Source of the DNA: Oceanibaculum nanhaiense | Lineage (GTDB): Bacteria; Pseudomonadota; Alphaproteobacteria; Oceanibaculales; Oceanibaculaceae | Assembly: GCF_002148795.1 (NCBI RefSeq) | Contig: NZ_MPOB01000004.1 | Location: 186,001-250,000 of the forward strand | Direction: 5' to 3' | DNA length: 64,000 nucleotides | Shown: one piece after another, positions 51,418-60,526 of the stretch | How positions within the stretch are numbered: the first letter of the stretch is position 1 | Layout: every line of letters begins with the position of its first letter | Notes under the pieces: generated by a model | Databases searched by the model: none | The model's input: the letters and a program-made list of their open reading frames with translations, nothing else | What the model was told of the DNA's origin: nothing | Program-made: the position numbers and the translations under genes

Positions 51418-52707
51418 CTAGCTGTTCGCCAGTTCGACCATGGCCTCGGCCAGCACGCGCGCCCCGGCGGCAAGGTCGCTGGCGCTGGCGCGTTCCAGCT
51501 CGTTATGGCTGATGCCCCTCTCGCAGGGCACGAACACCATGCCGACCGGGGCGACGGCGCTGATCAGCCCGGCATCGTGGCCCGCCCCCGAGGGCATGTC
51601 CATTGAGGGCAGTTCCAGCCGCTCGGCGCCGCGCCGGACAATATCCACGATCTCCTTCGGGAAATGCACCGGCGGGTTGGTGCCGAATCCCTTCACCGTG
51701 ACCGGGCAGGGTGCGGCCTTCTCCTTGGCGATCCGCTCCACCGCATCACCGCGTTCTTTCAGGACGTCCATGTCCGGATGGCGGAAATCGATGGTGAAAT
51801 GCACATGGCCGGGCACCACGTTCGGCGAACCGGGCGAGACTTCCATGCGGCCGACGGTGAAGCGCACCACATCGTCCGGATCGTGCATCAGCTCTTCCAG
51901 CGCCGCGATCACGCGCACGGCGGCGGACAGCGCATCCTTGCGGTTGGCACGCGGCGTTGTGCCGGCATGGGCTTCCTCGCCCTCGATATCGATCTCGAAG
52001 CGGCGCATGCCCTGGATGGAGGTGACGACGCCGATCTGCAGCCCCTCGGCCTCCAGCCGCGGGCCCTGCTCGATATGCGCCTCCAGATAGGCGTGGATCG
52101 GCGTGCCCAGCGGGCGGCTTTCCGCGTCCGGCGTGGCGGCGAGGCAGGGCTGCAGCGCGTCGTGCACACTGATGCCGGCACGGTCCGTCATGGCCAGAAT
52201 CTCGTCCAGATTCTTGCGGCCGGTGAACACGCCGGAGCCGACGCAGCCCGGCTGGAAGCGGCTGCCTTCCTCGTTCATCCAGATGCCGACTTCCAGCGGG
52301 CGGCGGGTCTTTACGCCGTTGCGTTCCAGCGCTTCCAGCACCTCGAAAGCGGCCAGCACGCCGAACGCGCCGTCATATTTGCCGCCGGTCGGCTGGGTGT
52401 CGATGTGGGAGCCGGAGACCACGGGGGCGGCGTCGGGATCGGTACCTTCGCGCCGGATGAACATGTTGCCGATCGGGTCGCTGGCGATGCTGAAGCCCAG
52501 CTCCTTCGCCCAGCCGGCGATCAGCTTGCGCGCCTCCACCTCCTCGCCGGTCAGCGCCTGCCGGTTCACGCCGCCCTTGGCCGTGCCGCCGATGGCGCCC
52601 AGCGTCTCATGGCGGTCCCACAGCCGCGCCTCGTCGATCAGCGGGCCGACCAGGTTGGGCCGTGCTGTGGCCTTGGACGCTGCGGACTGGGAAGCGGTAT
52701 CGGTCAT
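51418..52707 (-). CDS. M20 family N-carbamoyl-L-amino acid / allantoate amidohydrolase
   Basis: 429-residue zinc amidohydrolase of the HyuC/AllC group. Metal and catalytic elements: SGSHIDTQPTGGKYDGAFGV (His and bridging Asp), MNEEGSRFQPGCVGSGVFTG (Glu pair), AHIEQGPRLEAEG (His) and the late PSGAGHDAGLISAVAP. Hydrolyses ureido groups, releasing ammonia and CO2 from N-carbamoyl amino acids or allantoate; which one is undecided. Divergent from an allantoinase-like deacetylase, so a ureide pathway is possible, and sox nearby would fit a carbamoylsarcosine source. Confidence 0.88.
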   Translation of the reverse strand: MTDTASQSAASKATARPNLVGPLIDEARLWDRHETLGAIGGTAKGGVNRQALTGEEVEARKLIAGWAKELGFSIASDPIGNMFIRREGTDPDAAPVVSGSHIDTQPTGGKYDGAFGVLAAFEVLEALERNGVKTRRPLEVGIWMNEEGSRFQPGCVGSGVFTGRKNLDEILAMTDRAGISVHDALQPCLAATPDAESRPLGTPIHAYLEAHIEQGPRLEAEGLQIGVVTSIQGMRRFEIDIEGEEAHAGTTPRANRKDALSAAVRVIAALEELMHDPDDVVRFTVGRMEVSPGSPNVVPGHVHFTIDFRHPDMDVLKERGDAVERIAKEKAAPCPVTVKGFGTNPPVHFPKEIVDIVRRGAERLELPSMDMPSGAGHDAGLISAVAPVGMVFVPCERGISHNELERASASDLAAGARVLAEAMVELANS

Positions 52708-52769
52708 GAGCTATGCTCCTTCTTCTTCGGAATTCGGCGCAACCTTAACATCCGCATCGCGAGGTTTGA

Positions 52770-53654
52770 ATGCTCCCGACCCATGGCCGCTATGACTATG
52801 TGCCGATTGTTGGCCGGCCGGACTATCGCTGGCCGGGTGAAAAACGGCTGGCGGTCTATATCGCGCTGAACCTGGAGCATTTCGCCTTTGGCGAGGGGCT
52901 GGGGGCGGAGCTGGCGCCGGGCGGGCCGCAGCCCGACGTGCTGAATTATGCCTGGCGCGACTATGGCAACCGGGTCGGCGCCTGGCGCATGCTGGAATTG
53001 TTCGACGCGCTGAATCTTCCGGTCAGCGTGCTGGTGAACAGCGAGATCTATAGCTATTGCCCGCAGCTGATGGATGCCTTCCGGGCGCGCGGCGACGAGG
53101 TGGTCGGCCATGGCCGCACCAACGCCGAACGCCAGGGCGTGCTGGACGAGGCGGCGGAGCGCACGCTGATCACGGAGGCGACCGCGATCATTGAGCGGCA
53201 TGAGGGCAGGCGGCCGGAAGGCTGGCTCGGCCCCTGGATATCGGAGAGCAGGGTGACGCCCGACCTGCTGCAGGAGGCCGGCTACCGCTATGTGCTGGAC
53301 TGGTGCGCTGACGATCAGCCGATCTGGATGAAGACCCGGCAGGGACGCATCCTTGCCGTGCCTTATCCCCAGGAAATCAACGATATACCGGCAATTGTCG
53401 CGCGCAAGGTGGAGGGCGATGTCTTCGCCGACATGATCGTCGATGCCTTCGAGGAAATGCTCCGCCAATCCGAGAACCAGCCGCTGGTCTTCGGTATTGC
53501 CTTGCATGCCTATATCGTCGGCCAGCCGCACCGGTTGCGCCATCTCCGGCGCGCGCTGAGCCATATCGCGTCAAAGCGCAGTGATATCTGGCTCACCCAC
53601 AGTGGCGCTATCGCCGCGCACGCCTTGGCGCAGCCGGCGGGCGTGGTGCCCTGA
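52770..53654 (+). CDS. Polysaccharide deacetylase family protein (allantoinase/PuuE-like)
   Basis: 294-residue NodB-homology protein of the cyclic-amide-hydrolysing branch, which includes the PuuE-type allantoinase. Seen: YVPIVGRPDYRWPGEKRLAV, RDYGNRVGAWRMLELFDAL, and DEVVGHGRTNAERQ; the metal-binding Asp-Asp of true deacetylases is absent (YIALNLEHF). No signal peptide, so cytoplasmic. It diverges from the M20 hydrolase with 62 bases between. Ring opening of allantoin, hydantoin or another cyclic ureide followed by M20 hydrolysis is a reasonable guess. Confidence 0.8.
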   Translation: MLPTHGRYDYVPIVGRPDYRWPGEKRLAVYIALNLEHFAFGEGLGAELAPGGPQPDVLNYAWRDYGNRVGAWRMLELFDALNLPVSVLVNSEIYSYCPQLMDAFRARGDEVVGHGRTNAERQGVLDEAAERTLITEATAIIERHEGRRPEGWLGPWISESRVTPDLLQEAGYRYVLDWCADDQPIWMKTRQGRILAVPYPQEINDIPAIVARKVEGDVFADMIVDAFEEMLRQSENQPLVFGIALHAYIVGQPHRLRHLRRALSHIASKRSDIWLTHSGAIAAHALAQPAGVVP

Positions 53655-53681
53655 GACAGGGCGCCCTAGGCTAGAGGCCGA

Positions 53682-53912
53682 TCAGAACAGACCCATGGTG
53701 CCCTTGACGGCGAGGATAAGGCCGGCAATCAGCACGACCAGATCGACGATCACCAACATCTCGAACCAGCCGGCATCGCCCACGGTTCCCTGACCGCCGA
53801 CGCCGGCGAGCTTGCCGGTCGGTCGGGACGAAAGCTGTTTCAGATAGCGGGAGAAGTAAAAGAAGACAGTCAGCAGCAGCACGGCAAGGCCGAGCATCAG
53901 AAACGCGTTCAT
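53682..53912 (-). CDS. Small two-helix membrane protein
   Basis: 76-residue protein with one hydrophobic helix at the N-terminus (MNAFLMLGLAVLLLTVFFYF), a short basic/Gly linker and a second helix at the C-terminus (FEMLVIVDLVVLIAGLILAV). Not recognised. ATG 53912 starts directly at the first helix; an upstream in-frame extension of 43 residues runs through a structured inverted repeat and is less likely. Short length and no identifiable family keep confidence moderate. Confidence 0.55.
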   Translation of the reverse strand: MNAFLMLGLAVLLLTVFFYFSRYLKQLSSRPTGKLAGVGGQGTVGDAGWFEMLVIVDLVVLIAGLILAVKGTMGLF

Positions 53913-53944
53913 GACCGGAATGGCTCTTGGAACACGGAGTTGCC

Positions 53945-54010
53945 GCCGGACGGTTCGCATCGACGACAGGGCGTTCTCCCTCGAAACAAGGGCGCCTTTC
54001 GCCGTCCGGC
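53945..54010. repeat. Inverted repeat in the leader of the small membrane protein gene
   Basis: GCCGGACGG (53945-53953) pairs perfectly with CCGTCCGGC (54002-54010). Inside lies a smaller repeat (GGGCG...CCCT near 53969-53980 against AAGGGCGCC near 53988-53996). The structure sits upstream of the 53912 start in its transcript, within a 223-base gap to the aminotransferase gene. It may be an mRNA leader structure; nothing else was seen in the gap. Confidence 0.4.
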
Positions 54011-54135
54011 ACGGGCCGCACGATGCGGCCAGACGCAGCATCGCGCCGCCCGCTAGTCGGGAGTAACGCTAAGATGGCATGGGCCAGCCCGCAGCCATGC
54101 AACGGCATCATGCAGCAGCGGGCCTTATTCCCCTG

Positions 54136-55311
54136 TTATTTCACGCTTTCCAGCACCTCGAGGAAGCGATCCAGCTCCTCTTCCGTGTTGTAGTAATGCA
54201 CGCCGGTGCGCAGCACCTTCTCAAGCCCGCGCTGGGTCATGTCGATCCGGGTCGAGCTGATGCGGGAGACCGAGCAGTTGATCCTGTTGGCGCTCATCGC
54301 CGCCATGATCGCCTCCGGCTCCACGCCGTCGCGGGTGAAGGTGACGATGCCGCAGCGCCTCTCCCCCAGATCGCGCACGGTGACGCCGGGGATGGCGGAG
54401 AGCTTGTCGCGGAAGCCGTCGGCCAGTGCCGTGACGCGCGTCTCGATGGCGTCGATGCCCCAGCCCAGCGCATAATCAATGGCGGTCTTCAGGCCGATCT
54501 GGCCGGCGACATATTTCTCCCAGTTCTCGAAGCGCTTTGCGTTCGGCTGCATTTCGTAGCTGTCGGGGCCGGTCCACAGCGCCGAATGCAGGTCGAGGAA
54601 GGGCGGCTCCAGCTTGTCCAGCATCGACTTGCGGACATAGAGCAGGCCGGTGCCGCGCGGGCCGCGCATATATTTCCGCCCGGTGACCGAGGCCATGTCG
54701 CAGCCGATCTCCTGCATGTCCAGTTTCATCTGGCCGAAGGACTGGCAGGCATCCAGCAGGTAGGGGATGCCGGCGGCGCGGGCGACCTTGCCGATGGCGG
54801 CGGCCGGGTTCACCAGCCCGCCATTGGTCGGCACATGGGTGACGCTGATGAGCTTCACCCGGCCGTCGATCATGTTCTCCAGCGCCTTGACGTCGAGCTG
54901 GCCGCTATTGTCGTTCGGCACCACCTCGACCACCGCGCCGGTGCGCCTGGCCACCTGCAGATAGGCGATATAGTTGCTGGCATATTCGGCCGTAGCGGTC
55001 AGGATGCGGTCGCCCGGCTTGAAGGACATCGAATAGAAGGCCATGTCCCAGGCGACGGTCGCGTTCTCCACCGAGGCGATCTCGTCGGTCGAGCAGTTGA
55101 AATAGCGCGCCGCGCTCTCATACAGCCCCTCGACCTGGTCGTCCCGCGCGCGCCGCGCCTCGTAGCCGCCGATCTGCGCTTCCAGATCCAGATGATCCTT
55201 TACCGCGTTCAGCACCGGCGTGGGCATCAGCCCGGCCCCGCCATTCGCCAGATGGATGACCGTCTCGCAGCTCGGCGTCTCCGCCCGGGCGCGTGCCACA
55301 TCGAAACCCAT
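54136..55311 (-). CDS. Class V PLP-dependent aminotransferase / NifS-like
   Basis: 391-residue PLP enzyme of the class V (NifS/isopenicillin-epimerase-like) group. The PLP lysine is Lys213 in VTGRKYMRGPRGTG, the cofactor Asp lies in IPYLLDACQSFGQM and the ring-stacking region in ATAEYASNYIAYL. Reaction could be desulfuration, epimerisation or transamination. It is downstream of a LivH-type permease (74 bases) and an isochorismatase-like gene in one apparent operon, so action on an imported amino compound is likely. ATG 55311 was chosen where homology starts. Confidence 0.88.
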   Translation of the reverse strand: MGFDVARARAETPSCETVIHLANGGAGLMPTPVLNAVKDHLDLEAQIGGYEARRARDDQVEGLYESAARYFNCSTDEIASVENATVAWDMAFYSMSFKPGDRILTATAEYASNYIAYLQVARRTGAVVEVVPNDNSGQLDVKALENMIDGRVKLISVTHVPTNGGLVNPAAAIGKVARAAGIPYLLDACQSFGQMKLDMQEIGCDMASVTGRKYMRGPRGTGLLYVRKSMLDKLEPPFLDLHSALWTGPDSYEMQPNAKRFENWEKYVAGQIGLKTAIDYALGWGIDAIETRVTALADGFRDKLSAIPGVTVRDLGERRCGIVTFTRDGVEPEAIMAAMSANRINCSVSRISSTRIDMTQRGLEKVLRTGVHYYNTEEELDRFLEVLESVK

Positions 55312-55385
55312 GTCCAAGCCCCTGATTGATTGTCGTTCTGAATTGATCCCGCAGCCTGTCATCGCCGGTGCGCGGAGGCAACGCC

Positions 55386-56729
55386 TCAGTCTCCGCGCCC
55401 CTGGGGCCGCCCCAGCAGTCCGTGCGGGCGGAAAATCAGTATCACGGCCAGCAGGGCGAAAACCGATACATCTTTGTAAGCCCCGGTAAAATAGGCGGAC
55501 CAGAAGGTTTCCAGCATGCCGACGACCAGCGCGCCCAGAATGGCGCCCGGCACCGAGCCGATACCGCCGATAATGGCCGCCGCCAGCGCCTTGAAGCCGA
55601 TCAGGAAGCCCATGTGGAAATTTACCCCGCCGTAATAGAGCGCCAGCAGCAGGCCGGCTGCCGCGGCATAGGCGCTGCCGATGGCGAAGCACAGCGCCAC
55701 GGTGCGGTTCACATTCACGCCGAGCAGCGCCGTCATGCGGGCATCCTCGCCGCAGGCCCGGATCGCCCGGCCGATCCGGTGCCGGGCAAGCAGCGTCAGC
55801 AGTACCGCCAGCAGCAGGCTTGCCGTGGCAATCAGGATCAGCTGGCCGAGGCTGGCATAGACCGCGAAATCGCCGCTGTCGGCGATGCGGTACCGTCCGG
55901 TAAAGACCGGCTGCAGCCAGCGGTCGCGCGTGCCCTGAACCAGACGCACGCCTTCCTGCAGGAAGATCGACAGGCCGATGGCGGCGATCAGCACGGCGTG
56001 GGACGGGCTGTGGCGCAGCGGGCGGAACACCAGCCGCTCGGTCTGCCAGCCATACAGGCCGGTGATTGCCATGACGGCAATCAGCAGGCCCAGCAGGAGC
56101 AGGGGATTGGACAAGGTACCGCCGGCCTCTCCCGCCAGCACGGCCAGCAGCACGGTGACATAGGCGCCTAGCATCGCTATCTCGCCGAAGGCGAAGTTGA
56201 TCCTGCCGATAATGCCGTAGATCAGCGTGAAACCGACCGCCAGCAACGCATAGGGGCTGGCGACGGTCAGCGCGTTCAGCAGCTGCTGCAGGAAATAGGC
56301 GGCCGGCTGCCAGGGGGAGGCCGGGCGTTCCGGGGCAGGGCCGGCCAGCCTCAGCGCCAGGAACAGCATGTGGCGCTGGACCGGGCTAAACACGCCCTCG
56401 CGGTCGGTTTCCAGCCGGGTCAGGGCAAAGCTGCCATCCTCCTGGGCCTCGGCGGCGAAGTCGCAGCGTATCCAGCGGGTTACACCGCTTCCCGTCAACC
56501 GATACTCGCCGCGTACATTGTTCAGCGTGTCCTCGGGGTTCAGCGCGCCCTCGGGGTGGCGCCAGCGCAGCGACTCGATGCGGGCATAGCCCGGCTCCAG
56601 AACCGACAGGAACCGCTCGCAGGCGGCGCTGCGGGCAATATCGGTGCCGCAGCCGCCCAGCGGCACCAGCAGCAGTGCCAGAAACAGGCAGGCAAGACCG
56701 GCCCGGAGAAGGTGCCGCGGGCCGGTCAT
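55386..56729 (-). CDS. LivH/UrtB-type ABC permease with extra N-terminal domain
   Basis: 447-residue protein. The C-terminal part (about 145-445) is a branched-chain amino-acid/urea permease with about eight helices (VGFTLIYGIIGRINFAFGEI, GEDARMTALLGVNVNR and FKALAAAIIGGIGSVPGAIL). The N-terminal part has a lipoprotein-like signal (FLALLLVPLGGC) and about 115 soluble residues rich in Arg/Glu, likely periplasmic. UrtB proteins also carry an N-terminal domain, so this may be a UrtB relative. No LivM, LivG, LivF or binding protein is in the window, so partners must be elsewhere. Confidence 0.85.
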   Translation of the reverse strand: MTGPRHLLRAGLACLFLALLLVPLGGCGTDIARSAACERFLSVLEPGYARIESLRWRHPEGALNPEDTLNNVRGEYRLTGSGVTRWIRCDFAAEAQEDGSFALTRLETDREGVFSPVQRHMLFLALRLAGPAPERPASPWQPAAYFLQQLLNALTVASPYALLAVGFTLIYGIIGRINFAFGEIAMLGAYVTVLLAVLAGEAGGTLSNPLLLLGLLIAVMAITGLYGWQTERLVFRPLRHSPSHAVLIAAIGLSIFLQEGVRLVQGTRDRWLQPVFTGRYRIADSGDFAVYASLGQLILIATASLLLAVLLTLLARHRIGRAIRACGEDARMTALLGVNVNRTVALCFAIGSAYAAAAGLLLALYYGGVNFHMGFLIGFKALAAAIIGGIGSVPGAILGALVVGMLETFWSAYFTGAYKDVSVFALLAVILIFRPHGLLGRPQGRGD

Positions 56730-56735
56730 GCGGGT

Positions 56736-57335
56736 TTAGGCGGGCAGGGCAGCCGCGTCCGGCGCGATGATGGCGAAACGGTCGGACAGCGCCGCCAGCG
56801 AGGCGCGGTGCAGTTCCGTGGCGCCGATCACCCCGCCGCCCGGCGCCGGCAGGTCGCGGGTGGCACAGGCGCTCTCCACGATGGTGCAGCGATAGCCGAG
56901 GTCGAGCGCGGCACGCACCGTGGAGCTGACGCACATATGCGTCATGAAGCCGATCACGATTAGCTCCTTGCGGCCGGTTGCCTTCACCGCCGCATCCAGA
57001 TCGGTCTGGGCGAAGGAATTGGGCAGCGGCTTCCAGATCACCTGTTCGCCTTCAGCTGGTTTCACGGGCTCGGCGATCTGCCCGCGCGGTGCATCGGCAT
57101 CGAACGCGCCGCCGGGCTTGCCGCGATGGGCGATGTGGATGACCGGCGCGCCGGCCGCGCGTGCGGCGGTGATCACGCGGGCGCATTCGGCCAGCGCGCT
57201 CGCCACGCCGGGCAGCGCCAGCGGGCCGGTCACATATTCGTTCTGGCAGTCGATCGAGATGACGGCCGCTTGCGACAGCGCCGATGGGGTCAGCGGTGCG
57301 CCGGACATCTCAAGCAGGGTTTTCGGGCCGGTCAT
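56736..57335 (-). CDS. Isochorismatase-family cysteine hydrolase
   Basis: 199-residue amidohydrolase of the isochorismatase/nicotinamidase fold. The triad is visible: Asp in VISIDCQNEYVTG, Lys in VIWKPLPNSFA and Cys in FMTHMCVSSTVRAALDLGY. Family members cleave nicotinamide, N-carbamoylsarcosine, biuret or ureidoacrylate. With sarcosine oxidase and an N-carbamoyl hydrolase close by, N-carbamoylsarcosine is an attractive but unproven substrate. ATG 57335 is preceded by AGAGGAA. The permease follows six bases downstream. Confidence 0.88.
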   Translation of the reverse strand: MTGPKTLLEMSGAPLTPSALSQAAVISIDCQNEYVTGPLALPGVASALAECARVITAARAAGAPVIHIAHRGKPGGAFDADAPRGQIAEPVKPAEGEQVIWKPLPNSFAQTDLDAAVKATGRKELIVIGFMTHMCVSSTVRAALDLGYRCTIVESACATRDLPAPGGGVIGATELHRASLAALSDRFAIIAPDAAALPA

Positions 57336-57554
57336 GGGAGTTCCTCTGGTCAGTTCGTTGATTTGCCGCACAAGCTAGAACCTTTCTTCCTTTCAGGGAA
57401 GCGGCCGCACGGCGGACGGACGGGCCGGTATTTCGTTGAACCGGTCTGCACAAGCGGGATATTGAGGTTTTATCTCTCGTGCTACTTTTACGGGAAGATG
57501 GCGCGCCAGATTTTTCCTTTCACCACATGGTATGCAATGCCCCTGGAAGGCCTG

Positions 57555-58772
57555 ATGCAACGCCGGACGCCGCCGACAGCGATGCTGATCGCGGTGACCA
57601 TGACCGGCCCGCTGGCGCTGAATATCTTTCAGCCCTCCATGCCAAACATGGCGCGTGTCTTCGCCACCGATTACGCGACGATACAGCTCAGCCTGACCCT
57701 GTTCCTGGTGGGTGTGGCAGTGGGGCAGTTGTTCTATGGCCCCTTGTCGGACAGGTTCGGGCGGCGTCCGGTGCTGCTGGGCGGGCTGACGCTCTATGTT
57801 CTGGCCAGTCTCGCGGCGATGGTCGCGCCGACGGTCGAATTCCTGATCCTGGGGCGCATCGCGCAGGCGCTGGGCGGCTGCGCCGGCATGGTGCTGACCC
57901 GCGCCATTGTCCGCGATATCTACACCCGCGACCGGGCGGCCAGCGTGCTGGCCTATATCGTCATGGCGATGGCGGTGGCGCCGGCCATCGCCCCCGCCAT
58001 TGGCGGCTATCTCGAATCCTGGTTCGGCTGGCAGGCGAGTTTCCTGTTCGTCGCGGGATTCGGCGCGCTGGTCGTGGCCGCGGCCGCGCGCTGGCTGCAT
58101 GAAACCAATTTCCAGCGGGTCGAAGGGGCGGGGCTCGGGGCCATGGTTAGGATCTATGGCAGGCTGGCGCGCCAGCCGGTCTATGCCGGCTATGCGCTGT
58201 CGGTCGCCTTCTCCACCGGCGCCTTCTTCGCCTTCATCGGCGGGGCACCCTATGTGGTGATCGAGCTGATCCGCGCTTCGCCGCAGGATTACGGGATTTA
58301 TTTCATCCTGGTGGCGGTCGGCTATATGGGGGGCAGCTTCATCGCCGGGCGGCTCAGCATGCGCTATGGCGTCGATCGGATGATCCGGCTCGGCGTGGCG
58401 ATCTCGACGGCGGGGGTGCTGGCGATGATCACGGCGGCGCTCTGGGTTCCGCTGTCGCTGGCTGGACTGTTCGCGCCGATGGGGCTGATCGCCATGGGCA
58501 ATGGCGTCAGCCAGCCGAGCGGGGTGTCGGGGGCGATCAGCGTGGATCCCGGCGTTGCCGGATCGGCCTCCGGCATGCTCGGATTCTCGCAGATGGCGCT
58601 GGGCGGCCTGTTGACCTTCATCATCGGCCACGCCCTGTCCGATAGCGCCTGGCCGCTGGTCATCATGATGGCGGTCTGCACGGCGCTGGGCTATGGCGCC
58701 TTCGTGTTTGCCTGCCGCAGCCGGCTCAGGGCGGCCAGAGCCACCCTGAGCGAGGTCCGTTCCGGCGATTAG
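57555..58772 (+). CDS. Bcr/CflA-type MFS drug exporter
   Basis: 405-residue MFS exporter with 12 helices. The family pattern FQPSMPNMARVFATDYATIQ, then GPLSDRFGRRPVLLGGL (loop 2-3 motif) and RAIVRDIYTRDRAASVLAY is clear. ATG 57555 has GGAAGG four bases upstream; ATG 57537 and 57498 are in-frame alternatives. Divergent from the isochorismatase operon with about 220 bases between, where I see no clear operator. Converges with the gamma-glutamyltransferase four bases away. Substrate unknown. Confidence 0.9.
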   Translation: MQRRTPPTAMLIAVTMTGPLALNIFQPSMPNMARVFATDYATIQLSLTLFLVGVAVGQLFYGPLSDRFGRRPVLLGGLTLYVLASLAAMVAPTVEFLILGRIAQALGGCAGMVLTRAIVRDIYTRDRAASVLAYIVMAMAVAPAIAPAIGGYLESWFGWQASFLFVAGFGALVVAAAARWLHETNFQRVEGAGLGAMVRIYGRLARQPVYAGYALSVAFSTGAFFAFIGGAPYVVIELIRASPQDYGIYFILVAVGYMGGSFIAGRLSMRYGVDRMIRLGVAISTAGVLAMITAALWVPLSLAGLFAPMGLIAMGNGVSQPSGVSGAISVDPGVAGSASGMLGFSQMALGGLLTFIIGHALSDSAWPLVIMMAVCTALGYGAFVFACRSRLRAARATLSEVRSGD

Positions 58773-58776
58773 CCGC

Positions 58777-60375
58777 TTAGTAGCCCAGCGCGCAGCCATC
58801 CTTGCGCGGGTCGGACCCGGCGACCAGAACGCCGGTCTCCAGATCGCGGAAGATCGCCTGGCTGCCGCCGATCGGCTTCTTCGCCGGGGCGCGCTCGACC
58901 GTGTGGCCGCGCTTTTCCAGATCGGCGATGGTCGCCGCATCGACGCCGTTTTCCACCTGCAGCGGGCCGGCATAGGCAAAGGTCCGGGGGGCGTCCATCG
59001 CCTCCTGGATGTCCATGCCGCGATCCAGCATGTTGGAGATGAAGCCGGCATGGCCGGTGGACTGGTACTGGCCGCCCATCACGCCGAACGGGCCGACGCA
59101 GGTATCGCCCTTCATCGCCATCGCCGGGATGATGGTGTGCATCGGCCGCTTGCCCGGCGCGATGGAATTCACATGACCCGGCGCAAACTTGAACGACAAC
59201 CCGCGATTCTGCAGCACCACGCCGGTCTTCGGCGTGACGATGGTGCTGCCGAAGCCGTGGAACACCGAGTTGATGAAGGAGATCGCGTTGCCGTCCTTGT
59301 CCACCACACAGAGATAGGTGGTGTCCTTGTGCTCGACGCTGTCCACATCGACGGAGACCGGCGCGCCGGCCTTGCCCATATCGATGCGGGCGCGCAGCGC
59401 GTCGGCATAGCCGGAACTCAGGATCTTCTCCACCGGGATCTTCACCTGGGCCGGATCGCCGATATAATCGTCGCGCTGGTGATAGGCCAGCTTGGTTGCC
59501 TCGGCCAGCAGATGGATGCGGTCGGCCTCGCTGAGGCCGGTATCCTTCAGGTCGAAGCCGGACAGGATGTTCAGGATGATCAGCGCGGTGATGCCCTGGC
59601 CGTTCGGCGGGCATTCATAGATGTCGAGACCCTTGTAGGTGGTCTTGATCGGCTCGACATATTCCGGCGCGGCGCTGGCGAAATCCTCCAGCGTATGCAG
59701 GCCGCCGCGGCTGTTCAGATGGCTGACGATATCCTCCGCCACCTCGCCGGTATAGAAACCGTCCCGGCCCTTTGCCGCGATCTTCTTCAGCGTGGCCGCC
59801 AGCAGCGGCGCCTTGAAGACGGAGCCGATGGCCGGGGCCTTGCCATCCACCAGTACGATCTTGCTGCTGACCGGATCGGCGGCCAGGCGCGGCGCATCGC
59901 CGGCCCAGTCGCTGCCGACCTTCGGGGCGACGACGAAGCCTTCCTCGGCGGCCTTGATGGCCGGCTGCAGGAGTTCGCCCAGAGACTTCGTGCCGTGATC
60001 GGCGACCAGCCGGTCCCAGGCGGCGACGGCGCCCGGAATGGTGACGCCATGCGGGCTGTTCAGCGCCTGCGTGGTCTCGCCGCGTTCGGCATACCATTCG
60101 GCGCGGGCGGCGGCCGGGGCCTTGCCGGACCCGTTCAGCGCGATCACCTTGCCTTTGCCCTTGGGCACGTAGAGCACGAAGCAATCGCCACCGATGCCGG
60201 TCATCGCCGGTTCGATGACGCCCAGCAGCGCCACGGCGGCGACGGCGGCATCGACGGCGTTGCCGCCCTGCTGCAGGATATTCAGCGCGGCCAGCGTCGC
60301 CTGCGGGTGCGAGGTGGCGACAGCGGCATTCTGGGCATAGACCGGCGAACGGCCGGGGCGGTGGAAGTCTCTCAT
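58777..60375 (-). CDS. ggt: Gamma-glutamyltransferase, apparently cytoplasmic
   Basis: 532-residue N-terminal-nucleophile hydrolase that transfers or hydrolyses gamma-glutamyl groups. Self-cleavage should occur before Thr352 in HKDTTYLCVVDKDGNAISF. The alpha-part motifs GGNAVDAAVAAVALLGVIEP and MTGIGGDCF and the beta-part GKRPMHTIIPAM are normal. The protein starts MRDFHRPGRSPVYAQNAAVA with no signal peptide, unlike classical periplasmic GGT. Such forms often work on gamma-glutamyl intermediates or other amides inside the cell. ATG start followed upstream by a 151-base gap. Confidence 0.93.
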   Translation of the reverse strand: MRDFHRPGRSPVYAQNAAVATSHPQATLAALNILQQGGNAVDAAVAAVALLGVIEPAMTGIGGDCFVLYVPKGKGKVIALNGSGKAPAAARAEWYAERGETTQALNSPHGVTIPGAVAAWDRLVADHGTKSLGELLQPAIKAAEEGFVVAPKVGSDWAGDAPRLAADPVSSKIVLVDGKAPAIGSVFKAPLLAATLKKIAAKGRDGFYTGEVAEDIVSHLNSRGGLHTLEDFASAAPEYVEPIKTTYKGLDIYECPPNGQGITALIILNILSGFDLKDTGLSEADRIHLLAEATKLAYHQRDDYIGDPAQVKIPVEKILSSGYADALRARIDMGKAGAPVSVDVDSVEHKDTTYLCVVDKDGNAISFINSVFHGFGSTIVTPKTGVVLQNRGLSFKFAPGHVNSIAPGKRPMHTIIPAMAMKGDTCVGPFGVMGGQYQSTGHAGFISNMLDRGMDIQEAMDAPRTFAYAGPLQVENGVDAATIADLEKRGHTVERAPAKKPIGGSQAIFRDLETGVLVAGSDPRKDGCALGY

Positions 60376-60526
60376 GGGGCGTCCATCTTATTTATATGTT
60401 TGCAAAGTGCCGCGCCGGTGTGGAACTGGCGAGGGCGGCATGTCGAGTGCCATCTTTCAGAGCGCAGGGGCGCGGTCAAGCGTTACGGCATATGAACTGT
60501 CATGAATTATCGTGAGGCCAAGGGCA

